From UBA4582 sp047630175 (GTDB taxonomy: Bacteria > Pseudomonadota > Gammaproteobacteria > Pseudomonadales > Azotimanducaceae), in the NCBI GenBank assembly GCA_047630175.1, contig JBLHVI010000136.1, positions 1-5,831 on the forward strand: 5,831 bases of DNA. Reading direction: 5' to 3'. Shown here in pieces: positions 1 to 5,580 of this stretch. The notes beneath the pieces are model-generated. The model saw only the letters and a list, made by a program, of their open reading frames with translations, did no database searches and was not told the DNA's origin. The first letter of the stretch is position 1; every line of letters begins with the position of its first letter. The position numbers were made by a program, and so were the translations under genes.

Positions 1-737
1 GTTGTGTCTAACAAGTCATCATCAGGCTCATCTTCCGCTGGCGTTCGCATCACATTTTTTATGTTTTCCTGAATCGCATTGACGCGTTCGGTTACCTCCT
101 CGAGCGAGGCATCCTCGGCGGCCGCATCCTCGCTGTCTTGCTCAGGCGTTAACTCGATGGTTCGCGCCTCAACGATCTCGTCTTCTAGATCCAGCTCTTC
201 GTTGATCTTGTCCAAGTCCTTAATCGCCGAAAGCGTCGGCAGCTCGTTTAAGGTGCTCAGATCAAAGTAATCTAGAAAAGTTCGAGTGGTCGCGTAGATC
301 GCCGGTCGACCTGGCACATCTCTGTGTCCCACGACTCGAATCCACTCGCGCTCCAGCAAAGACCGCATGATGTTCGTACTCACTGTGACACCGCGAATTT
401 CCTCAATATCACCTCGAGTAATCGGCTGCTTGTAAGCAATCAATGCCAGCGTCTCAAGCAATGCTCGGGTGTAGCGTGCTGGACGCTCTTCCCACAGTCG
501 TGAAACCCATTGCCCATAGTCGCTGCGCACTTGAAAGCGATAGCCGCTAGCAACTTTTTTGAGCTCAAAGCCTCGCCCGTCACAATCCGTTGCAATTTCC
601 TCGAGCACCAACAGAACATCGGTCTTCTCCGGTGGGTCAACTTCAAACAGCTGAATCATCGAATCGACAGCAAGAGGCTGATCTGCTGCCATAATGGCGC
701 CTTCAATGATTTGCTTTAACTGGGGAATTCCACTCAT
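1..737 (-). CDS. scpB: ScpB, segregation and condensation protein B (3' end beyond the window)
   Basis: Winged-helix kleisin-associated subunit of the SMC-ScpAB condensin, which acts on the nucleoid in chromosome compaction and segregation. Reading back from the ATG at 735-737 the frame stays open for 245 codons and leaves the window without a stop. The first winged-helix region is about residues 5-80. The family-typical ALLETLALIAYKQPITRGDI lies at about 92-111. The second winged helix carries RSLLEREWI, GHRDVPGRP, YATTRTFLDYF and LNELPTL at about 125-169. From residue 180 the chain becomes a low-complexity acidic tail (many Glu, Asp, Ala), common and variable in gammaproteobacterial ScpB. 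An in-frame stop lies 15 nt upstream of the ATG with no other usual start between, so this start is secure. The Shine-Dalgarno is weak, so translation may depend on coupling to scpA, 31 nt upstream. Identity is confident; the full length is unknown. Confidence 0.95.
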   Translation of the reverse strand, partial: MSGIPQLKQIIEGAIMAADQPLAVDSMIQLFEVDPPEKTDVLLVLEEIATDCDGRGFELKKVASGYRFQVRSDYGQWVSRLWEERPARYTRALLETLALIAYKQPITRGDIEEIRGVTVSTNIMRSLLEREWIRVVGHRDVPGRPAIYATTRTFLDYFDLSTLNELPTLSAIKDLDKINEELDLEDEIVEARTIELTPEQDSEDAAAEDASLEEVTERVNAIQENIKNVMRTPAEDEPDDDLLDT

Positions 738-768
738 TCTGGTCGCAATCTACTCATTTATGGGTATT

Positions 769-1728
769 TCAATCCCGCAGCATGTCGTCTATGCGACTAC
801 CTAGGGGCTCATCGTTCACCTGTTCGTCAACCATCTGCTCGCCAAACATTTGCTCATCAACAAAAGCACCTTCGCTTAGCGTCCGGGTTTTGACATGGAT
901 AGGCGCGAAAGCCTCGGTCTGAACAATTTCAAGCAGCGATTCTTTAATCAATTCCATGACTGCCAAGAACGTTACCACCACACCACCACGACCTTCCTCT
1001 GCATCAAACAATGCAGAGAACGCAACAAACTGATCTCCGGCTTGTTGTACCTGATCGAGAATGGCGCTCATCCGCTCCCGTGTCGACAAGGTTTCTGGCG
1101 CAATGCGGTGGCTAGTGAAGTTTTCAGCCCGCTTCAGCACCTTGGCGAGAGCCAGCAACATCTCACGCAAATCGACCTCGGGCTGAGCTTTCTCCCGCTC
1201 GACCATGGGCACATCGGCAGACGCAACCCAAAAATCCCTGTGCATTCGCTTCAGGCCGTCAACATCCATCGCCGCTTGCTTAAAGCGCTCATATTCTTGC
1301 AGACGTCGAATCAACTCAGCACGCGGATCATCTTCCTCAGCCTCAGCATCGACTTGGCGCGGTAACAGCATCCGCGACTTAATCTCCGCTAGCACCGCAG
1401 CCATCACCAGATATTCTGCCGCCAACTCAAACTGCGTGCCGGTCATCAGACCGATATAATCCATGTACTGTCGCGTAATCTCGGCGACTTTAATATCTAA
1501 AATATCCAAATTCTGGCGCTTAATAAGATACAGAAGCAGGTCCAACGGACCCTCGAACGCCTCTAAAAATACCTCGAGCGCGTCGGGCGGTATATACAAG
1601 TCCATGGGCATGCTGGTCATGGGCTTACCATCAACCATGGCAAACGGCATTTCTGACTGCCGAGCACCATCGGACGCGCCAGTGGCCGACGCCGGTTGTG
1701 TCTCTTCGACGCTTGTCGTGTCTGTCAT
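769..1728 (-). CDS. scpA: ScpA, kleisin subunit of SMC-ScpAB condensin
   Basis: Kleisin that bridges the SMC ATPase heads and binds ScpB; cytoplasmic, nucleoid-associated. The protein has 319 residues. The diagnostic N-terminal kleisin block is FEGPLDLLLYLIKRQNLDIL at 58-77, followed by an SMC-neck-binding helical segment (EYLVMAAVLAEIKSRMLLP, 105-123). The central region is acidic and helical, and the C-terminal winged helix (about 218-280) includes VVTFLAVMELIKESLLEIVQ and FAPIHVK. Two additions are visible. The first is a low-complexity leader of about 50 residues before the kleisin block, rich in Thr, Ser, Ala and Met. The second is a 37-residue acidic tail containing a degenerate pentapeptide triplicate (VDEQM, FGEQM, VDEQV; 290-304). 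The ATG lies 9 nt after the trpS stop and has an AGGCGG Shine-Dalgarno overlapping that stop, which supports the start and an operon. The long N-terminus leaves some room for a later true start (Met27, Met31), but the Shine-Dalgarno favours the first ATG. Confidence 0.97.
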   Translation of the reverse strand: MTDTTSVEETQPASATGASDGARQSEMPFAMVDGKPMTSMPMDLYIPPDALEVFLEAFEGPLDLLLYLIKRQNLDILDIKVAEITRQYMDYIGLMTGTQFELAAEYLVMAAVLAEIKSRMLLPRQVDAEAEEDDPRAELIRRLQEYERFKQAAMDVDGLKRMHRDFWVASADVPMVEREKAQPEVDLREMLLALAKVLKRAENFTSHRIAPETLSTRERMSAILDQVQQAGDQFVAFSALFDAEEGRGGVVVTFLAVMELIKESLLEIVQTEAFAPIHVKTRTLSEGAFVDEQMFGEQMVDEQVNDEPLGSRIDDMLRD

Positions 1729-1733
1729 CAGTG

Positions 1734-1739
1734 CCGCCT
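1734..1739 (-). promoter_or_regulatory. Shine-Dalgarno of scpA, overlapping the trpS stop codon
   Basis: On the minus strand AGGCGG sits 5 nt before the scpA ATG, and its first two bases are the AG of the trpS TAG stop. Terminating ribosomes would therefore cover the scpA start site, which suggests translational coupling and fixes the scpA start. Confidence 0.6.
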
Positions 1740-2952
1740 AGCGATAATCGAGCCCCATGGCTGACCGCACATCTTCAAGGGTCGCCTTAGCAATAGTCCG
1801 CGCTTTCTCGCAACCTTCTGCGACAATTGATTTCACCAGATCGGGGCTTTCTTCGTACTGGCGAGCCCTCTCGCGCATGGGCTTCTGCTCTTCCAATACA
1901 GCATCTATCAACGGCCGCTTACAGTCGATACAACCAATCCCTGCCGTTGTGCAGCCTTCACGTACCCAACTGCGCGTCGAATCATCCGAATAAATTTCAT
2001 GCAGCTTGAACACAGGACACTTGTCCGGATCACCGGGATCTGTTCGTCGAACGCGCGCCGGGTCAGTGGTCATCGTTTTAATTTTCTGTTCAACGATCGT
2101 TGGATCTTCTCGCAGAGAAATTGTATTACCGTAAGATTTCGACATTTTCTGACCGTCGAGTCCAGGCATCACAGAAGCCTCGGTTAGCAACGACTGAGGT
2201 TCAGGCAAAATAACTTTGCCACCGCCTTCCAAATAACCATACAGCCGATCGCGATCGCCAAGTGAAATATTCCCCTGCTCCCGCAGAATCGCCTGTGCTT
2301 TCTCTAAAGAATCCTGACTACCCTTCTCCAGAAACTCTTTGCGCAACTCTCGATAGATACCACCGCTCTTGCGCCCCAACTTACGGATCGCTTCCTCCGC
2401 GAGTTGTTCGAACCCGGCTTCTTTGCCGTAAATATGATTGAACCGCCGGGCGATTTCGCGGGTCATCTCCACATGAGGCACCTGATCCGCACCCACAGGC
2501 ACCAGACCCGCCTTGTAAATCAAGATGTCGGCACTCTGCAAGAGCGGATAGCCCAGAAAACCATAGGTCGCCAGATCGCGCTCGTGCATACGCGCTTGCT
2601 GATCCTTATATGATGGAACCCGTTCTAACCAACTCAACGGCGTGATCATCGACAGCAGCAGCTGTAATTCTGCATGCTCGGGGACTTTTGACTGAATAAA
2701 TAACGACGCTGAACCAGGGTTTATGCCAGCTGCGAGCCAGTCAATAACCATCGTCCAAACACTGTCTTCGATAACACTAGGGTCTTCATAGTGGGTCGTC
2801 AACGCATGCCAATCAGCAACAAAAAACATGCATTCGTACTCGTGCTGCAACCGCACCCAGTTTTTCAGCACACCGTGGTAATGGCCCAAGTGGAGTCGAC
2901 CCGTGGGGCGCATACCAGACAGCACGCGCTTTTGAGATTCATGCAAACTCAA
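1738..2952 (-). CDS. trpS: Tryptophanyl-tRNA synthetase, long form with four-cysteine motif
   Basis: Class I synthetase that activates tryptophan with ATP and charges tRNA-Trp in the cytoplasm. The protein has 404 residues against 334 for E. coli TrpRS. The HIGH-type signature PTGRLHLGHYHG is at 16-27, VGADQVPHVEMTREIARRFN at 153-172, and KMSKS at 269-273. The extra length includes an insertion of roughly 60 residues (about 178-245) between the Rossmann core and KMSKS, as in the longer Pseudomonas-type enzymes. Cysteines C312, C334, C341 and C344 form C-x21-C-x6-C-x2-C in the anticodon-binding region. The start is TTG at 2950-2952. The canonical N-terminus (RVLSGMRPTG) begins at residue 9, an in-frame TAA lies 15 nt upstream of the TTG, and a strong AGGTGA Shine-Dalgarno precedes it. 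The only other in-frame candidate is a second TTG at residue 3. The gene heads a likely trpS-scpA-scpB operon. Confidence 0.97.
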   Translation of the reverse strand: MSLHESQKRVLSGMRPTGRLHLGHYHGVLKNWVRLQHEYECMFFVADWHALTTHYEDPSVIEDSVWTMVIDWLAAGINPGSASLFIQSKVPEHAELQLLLSMITPLSWLERVPSYKDQQARMHERDLATYGFLGYPLLQSADILIYKAGLVPVGADQVPHVEMTREIARRFNHIYGKEAGFEQLAEEAIRKLGRKSGGIYRELRKEFLEKGSQDSLEKAQAILREQGNISLGDRDRLYGYLEGGGKVILPEPQSLLTEASVMPGLDGQKMSKSYGNTISLREDPTIVEQKIKTMTTDPARVRRTDPGDPDKCPVFKLHEIYSDDSTRSWVREGCTTAGIGCIDCKRPLIDAVLEEQKPMRERARQYEESPDLVKSIVAEGCEKARTIAKATLEDVRSAMGLDYR

Positions 2953-2956
2953 GATT

Positions 2957-2962
2957 TCACCT
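2957..2962 (-). promoter_or_regulatory. Strong Shine-Dalgarno deciding the TTG start of trpS
   Basis: The minus strand reads AGGTGA, a perfect six-base complement to the 16S rRNA 3' tail, 4 nt before TTG at 2950-2952. No ATG or GTG is in frame between the upstream TAA (2968-2970) and the start of the conserved domain, so this site supports initiation at TTG. Confidence 0.7.
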
Positions 2963-2973
2963 GGAAGTTATTG

Positions 2974-3005
2974 ACACAATTGTGTGCCCCAGACATTGGG
3001 GACAC
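2974..3005. promoter_or_regulatory. 12-bp palindrome overlapping an imperfect hairpin in the trpS leader
   Basis: ACACAATTGTGT at 2974-2985 is a perfect palindrome. Its right arm GTGT (2982-2985) also forms the outer part of a second stem: GTGT, one bulged base, CCCC (2987-2990), a 7-nt loop, then GGGG and ACAC (2998-3005), giving 8 pairs. The two structures share one arm. The element ends about 21 nt before the trpS TTG and 12 nt upstream of its Shine-Dalgarno. No T-run follows on either strand, so it is not an intrinsic terminator. It could be a protein operator or an mRNA leader structure; the function is unproven. Confidence 0.35.
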
Positions 3006-3072
3006 CAGTACAGAGCCGAGACTTATCCAACTCCCCGATAAAGACCCAGAATCCAGATCTTCGATCGAGCAC

Positions 3073-3102
3073 ATTGTATATGAATCGGGTGTAAAATGTC
3101 TT
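3073..3102 (-). promoter_or_regulatory. Candidate sigma70 promoter for the trpS-scpA-scpB operon
   Basis: On the minus strand AAGACA (3097-3102; 4 of 6 matches to TTGACA) is followed after 18 nt by TACAAT (3073-3078; 5 of 6 matches to TATAAT). It lies between the yciO stop and trpS and would give a leader of about 115 nt containing the palindrome/hairpin element. It was found by eye only; read-through from yciO remains possible. Confidence 0.35.
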
Positions 3103-3139
3103 GCCCCCACAACCCCTATAGCTGCAGCGATTTACCAAA

Positions 3140-3763
3140 CTAGACTCCAAACAGCGCAAGATCGCCGCGGCCCTCGCGTAGAATCAACGGCTGATCGTCT
3201 TCCAAGCCAATCACACTGGTACTCTCCAACCCACAAAAACCGCCGTCAATGATCAAATCGACCTGTTTTTCCAAGAGGTCACGCATCTCCAGCGGATCTG
3301 TCAGCGGGTACTCATGACCCGGCAGAATTAGACTTGAGCTCATAATAGGCTCACCTAACTCGTTCAGTAGCGCGCTGCAAATGGCGTTATCAGGAACGCG
3401 TAAACCAATGGTCTTGCGCTTTGGGTTAACCAATCGCCGGGGAACTTCTTTGGTCGCTTGCAGGACAAAGGTGTAGGGCCCTGGCGTAGCTGCCTTAAGT
3501 AGCCGGTAAGCACTATTACTGACACGTGCATAAATGCCTAAATCAGACAAATCCCGACATACCAAGCTGAAATTGTGATCGTCCTCAAGCCGGCGGATCT
3601 GCCGGATACGCTGCAGGGCTTGTTTGTCGCCAATGTGACAACCCAGCGCATAGGCCGAATCCGTCGGATAAACAATGACACCACCCTGACGCACGATATC
3701 GACAGCCTGCCGAATCAGACGAGCCTGAGGATTCTCGGGATGAATGCTGAAAAATTGACTCAT
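3140..3763 (-). CDS. yciO: YciO, TsaC/Sua5/YrdC-fold protein
   Basis: This 207-residue cytoplasmic protein closely matches the E. coli YciO pattern from end to end. It has the N-terminal MSQFFSIHPENPQARLIRQA, the YrdC-fold signature GGVIVYPTDSAYALGC (27-42), HNFSLVCRDLSDL (63-75), TPGPYTFVLQATKEVPRRL (93-111), KRKTIGLRVP (115-124), GEPIMSSSLILPG (137-149), QVDLIIDGG (167-175) and a C-terminal REGRGDLALFG. The fold is that of the L-threonylcarbamoyladenylate synthases which start t6A formation on tRNA. From family knowledge, YciO is a separate branch whose cellular role is unsettled, so I do not assign it the essential TsaC function. In E. coli it sits next to rnm (a PHP-domain exonuclease gene); no rnm lies upstream of it here. 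The ATG at 3761-3763 has only a weak upstream AGG. It is divergent from yciB and 187 nt upstream of trpS. Confidence 0.93.
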   Translation of the reverse strand: MSQFFSIHPENPQARLIRQAVDIVRQGGVIVYPTDSAYALGCHIGDKQALQRIRQIRRLEDDHNFSLVCRDLSDLGIYARVSNSAYRLLKAATPGPYTFVLQATKEVPRRLVNPKRKTIGLRVPDNAICSALLNELGEPIMSSSLILPGHEYPLTDPLEMRDLLEKQVDLIIDGGFCGLESTSVIGLEDDQPLILREGRGDLALFGV

Positions 3764-3881
3764 TATTATGGCCTGGCATGATTGACTGTAGCGCTGTTAT
3801 GAATAGCTACCCGTGGCACACCACAGATCAACGACAGTGCAAGCGTCGTATACTAATACTTTCAGGGATGTTTGCACCGAT

Positions 3882-3910
3882 TTAAATTCAGTTGCAAAAT
3901 GGACTATGAT
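3882..3910 (+). promoter_or_regulatory. Weak candidate promoter for yciB
   Basis: TATGAT (3905-3910; 5 of 6 matches to TATAAT) is preceded after 17 nt by TTAAAT (3882-3887), a poor -35 box in an A/T-rich stretch. Transcription would begin near 3917, leaving a leader of about 36 nt that includes the hairpin before the yciB Shine-Dalgarno. Confidence is low because the -35 box matches at only three positions. Confidence 0.25.
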
Positions 3911-3929
3911 ATCCCGCTTAGCTTATAAC

Positions 3930-3943
3930 CCGGCCATTGCCGG
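3930..3943 (+). promoter_or_regulatory. Small GC hairpin just upstream of the yciB ribosome binding site
   Basis: CCGGC (3930-3934), loop CATT, GCCGG (3939-3943) form a perfect 5-bp stem. It ends 2 nt before the AGGAA Shine-Dalgarno (3946-3950), which is itself unusually close (2 nt) to the ATG at 3953. In RNA it could influence ribosome access; there is no T-run, so it is not a terminator. Confidence 0.3.
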
Positions 3944-3952
3944 TCAGGAATT

Positions 3953-4531
3953 ATGAAACAGTTTATTGAGTTTGTGCCCGTCGCCCTGTTTGTTGCTGTG
4001 TTTTTCTACAGTCGCGACATTTACCTGAGTACCATGGTGTTAATGGGTGGCGTTGCTGCACAGGTCGCCTTCGAATACCTGACGACCCAGCGTGTCGAGA
4101 AAAAAACCCAGATTATCTTCTGGATCAGCATGCTATTTGGCGGTGCAACCTTGTTGTTTCGTAACGAACTTTTTATCCAGTGGAAACCAACTATTGTCAA
4201 TTGGCTGTTTGCTGCCACACTGCTGGGAAGCCAGCTGTTTGGCCGAGAAAACCTGCTCAAGAAAATGCTTGGCGCGCAAATGCAGCTTCCTGCCCACGTC
4301 TGGCAGCGCTTGAATCTAGGGTGGAGTCTGGGGTTCTTTATCGCCGGTGCACTTAATCTGGTCATCGCCTTCAACTTTACATTGGATTTTTGGGTCAGCT
4401 ACAAGCTAATTGGAGGCTTCGCCATTACCCTCAGTTATATTATTCTGACAGTCGCTTACTTGGCTAAAGGCGGTTACTTGCAAGAGCCTCAGCCTGAGAA
4501 AGATGATGGTAATACTGATACCAATCGATAG
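3953..4531 (+). CDS. yciB: YciB/IspZ family inner-membrane protein (septation protein A)
   Basis: Polytopic inner-membrane protein of 192 residues; E. coli YciB is about 179. Family work links it to cell-envelope synthesis and intracellular septation, with no defined enzymatic activity. Hydrophobic segments are visible at about 4-19, 24-41, 53-69, 80-97, 122-141 and 150-171. Family-typical patterns are the start KQFIEFVPVALFVAVFFYS, LLFRNELFIQWKPTIVNWLF (67-86, with the conserved KPTI), LLGSQLFGRENLLKKMLG (90-107), and LP..W..LN..WSLGFF (112-129). The last 20 or so residues form a polar, charged tail longer than in E. coli. The ATG has an AGGAA Shine-Dalgarno at a short spacing. It is the first gene of the plus-strand block, 55 nt ahead of yciI. 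Confidence 0.95.
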   Translation: MKQFIEFVPVALFVAVFFYSRDIYLSTMVLMGGVAAQVAFEYLTTQRVEKKTQIIFWISMLFGGATLLFRNELFIQWKPTIVNWLFAATLLGSQLFGRENLLKKMLGAQMQLPAHVWQRLNLGWSLGFFIAGALNLVIAFNFTLDFWVSYKLIGGFAITLSYIILTVAYLAKGGYLQEPQPEKDDGNTDTNR

Positions 4532-4586
4532 TCTGGTCGGAAAGCTTCTCCGATAGCCGCTAAAATACTCGTAGGGAATTATTTTT

Positions 4587-4886
4587 ATGTTCTACGCCAT
4601 CAGCAGCACTGATGTTGACAACAGCCTCGCACAGCGCAAGGCATCACGTCCCGCACACCTGCAACGGCTTGAGCAGCTAGCGGCTGCAGGGCGGCTGTTG
4701 ATCGCAGGCCCCCATCCAGCCATAGACAACGACGACCCCGGCAGTGCCGGCTTCACTGGCAGTCTCGTCGTGGCAGAATTTCCTTCACTGCAAGCAGCTC
4801 ACGAATGGGCGGATGCAGACCCCTATATGGCTGCAGGTGTTTACGCTCAGGTCATTGTCAAACCATTCAAAAAGGTACTCCCCTGA
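4587..4886 (+). CDS. yciI: YciI family protein
   Basis: This 99-residue soluble protein aligns over its full length with E. coli YciI (98 residues): RPAHLQRLEQL (21-31), AAGRLLIAGPHPAID (33-47), DDPGSAGFTGSLVVAEFPSL (49-68), EWADADPYMAAGVY (73-86) and the C-terminal VKPFKKVL. The family has a dimeric ferredoxin-like fold; a conserved His-Asp pair has been proposed as an active site, and His24 with Asp47 or Asp49/50 would be the candidates here. The biochemical function is unknown. The ATG is preceded by AGGGAA with about 8-10 nt spacing. It follows yciB by 55 nt, with no terminator between, and its TGA is 2 nt before the GTG of the next gene. Confidence 0.95.
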   Translation: MFYAISSTDVDNSLAQRKASRPAHLQRLEQLAAAGRLLIAGPHPAIDNDDPGSAGFTGSLVVAEFPSLQAAHEWADADPYMAAGVYAQVIVKPFKKVLP

Positions 4887-4888
4887 AC

Positions 4889-5578
4889 GTGCTGACTCGT
4901 CTTCCCTTCATCGCCGCCATGACACTTTTCATTTGCGCTATTGTGACCAGCACGTTGGCCGCCGGCGAAACTGTTTATATACGCGATGACCTGTATGTGC
5001 CGCTTAGGGGTGGGCAGACCGCAGAACACCGTATCTTGCACAAGGGCATCCGCAGTGGCACGCCCATGGAAAGACTGGCGGAAAATCCGGAAACAGGTTA
5101 TAGCAATGTGCGCCTCGAAGACGGCATGGAAGGCTGGCTGCAAACCCAATACATTGTTGACCAGCCCATAGCCCGCGACCTGCTCGAGAAAGCCACGCAA
5201 CGGCTCGCTAACATTGAGCAGAGCTACCAGGCGACCGAGACCCAACTTGCAGCACTAAAAATTGAGAGGGCAACACTGGTCAGCCAAGATCAAAACCTCA
5301 GCACCGAAAATCAGGTCTTGCAATCAGAACTACAACGCATCACTAGCCTCGCGGCCGACGTGCTTAATATCGAAGCGCAGAATCAACAATTACAGGAGCA
5401 ACAAACTGACTTGGACATCCAAATTGAAGCATTATTGCAGGAGCGCCGGGCACTTAAGGATAATAGCGACCAAGCTTGGTTTCTGAGAGGTGCCGGGACA
5501 ATTTTAGTTGGCCTGCTATTTGGCTTTATTGTTGCTCGCCGAATTTATCATCGCCACGCTGCCAGTGGTTGGGTCTAA
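4889..5578 (+). CDS. SH3-domain, coiled-coil, membrane-anchored protein (YgiM/TIGR04211-like)
   Basis: Predicted envelope protein of 229 residues if it starts at GTG 4889. In order it shows a signal peptide (MLTRLPFIAAMTLFICAIVT then STLAA, cleavage near residue 25) and a bacterial SH3-like domain (about 28-92, with VYIRDDLYVPLRGG, GTPMERL, NVRLEDGMEGWLQTQYI). A long coiled coil follows (about 95-193, rich in Gln, Glu and Leu), then one transmembrane helix (about 199-216) and a short basic cytoplasmic tail ending at Val229. This matches the 'SH3 and anchor' architecture of E. coli YgiM, so the SH3 domain should face the periplasm, perhaps contacting cell wall. The start is chosen because GTG is 2 nt after the yciI stop and gives a proper positively charged n-region. 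ATG 4919 would shorten the signal peptide, and ATG 4805 would add out-of-frame yciI sequence. Molecular function is not known. Confidence 0.85.
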   Translation: MLTRLPFIAAMTLFICAIVTSTLAAGETVYIRDDLYVPLRGGQTAEHRILHKGIRSGTPMERLAENPETGYSNVRLEDGMEGWLQTQYIVDQPIARDLLEKATQRLANIEQSYQATETQLAALKIERATLVSQDQNLSTENQVLQSELQRITSLAADVLNIEAQNQQLQEQQTDLDIQIEALLQERRALKDNSDQAWFLRGAGTILVGLLFGFIVARRIYHRHAASGWV

Positions 5579-5580
5579 AA

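Larger units (their letters stand above)
3764..3952. other. Divergent intergenic region between yciO and yciB
   Basis: This 189-nt non-coding stretch must hold promoters for both directions unless transcription enters from elsewhere. It contains GTAGC at 3788-3792 mirrored by GCTAC at 3806-3810, and GTGG-caca-CCAC at 3813-3824. An A/T-rich patch runs from 3881 to 3910, and a GC hairpin (3930-3943) sits just before yciB. I could not find a convincing sigma70 pair for yciO on the minus strand. No tRNA or recognisable small RNA is visible. Confidence 0.5.

Noticed and set aside
895..1365. 156-codon plus-strand open frame antisense to scpA.
   Set aside because: A shadow of the strongly supported scpA frame; no domain and no plausible operon context.
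2971..2976. Perfect TTGACA on the plus strand near the trpS start, considered as a -35 box.
   Set aside because: No acceptable -10 box lies 16-18 nt downstream and there is no plus-strand gene to serve; the bases overlap the palindrome.
2968..3159. 63-codon minus-strand frame upstream of trpS containing two Trp codons, considered as a Trp-sensing leader peptide.
   Set aside because: Its ATG lies inside the yciO 3' end and the only later start (a GTG) sits against the candidate -10 box with no Shine-Dalgarno. The Trp codons are not adjacent, and no terminator with a T-run follows.
2791..3252. 153-codon plus-strand open frame across the trpS 5' end, the gap and the yciO 3' end.
   Set aside because: It is antisense to two well-identified genes and its translation shows no recognisable domain.
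4538..4552. CGGA...TCCG stem between yciB and yciI, considered as a terminator.
   Set aside because: Only 4 pairs with a 7-nt loop and no following T-run.
4805..4888. Upstream ATG 4805 as the start of the SH3-anchor protein.
   Set aside because: It would add residues read out of frame from yciI and bury the signal peptide; GTG 4889 places the signal peptide at the N-terminus.
4847..5245. 132-codon minus-strand open frame opposite yciI and the SH3-anchor gene.
   Set aside because: Antisense to two family-identified genes, with no recognisable protein signature.
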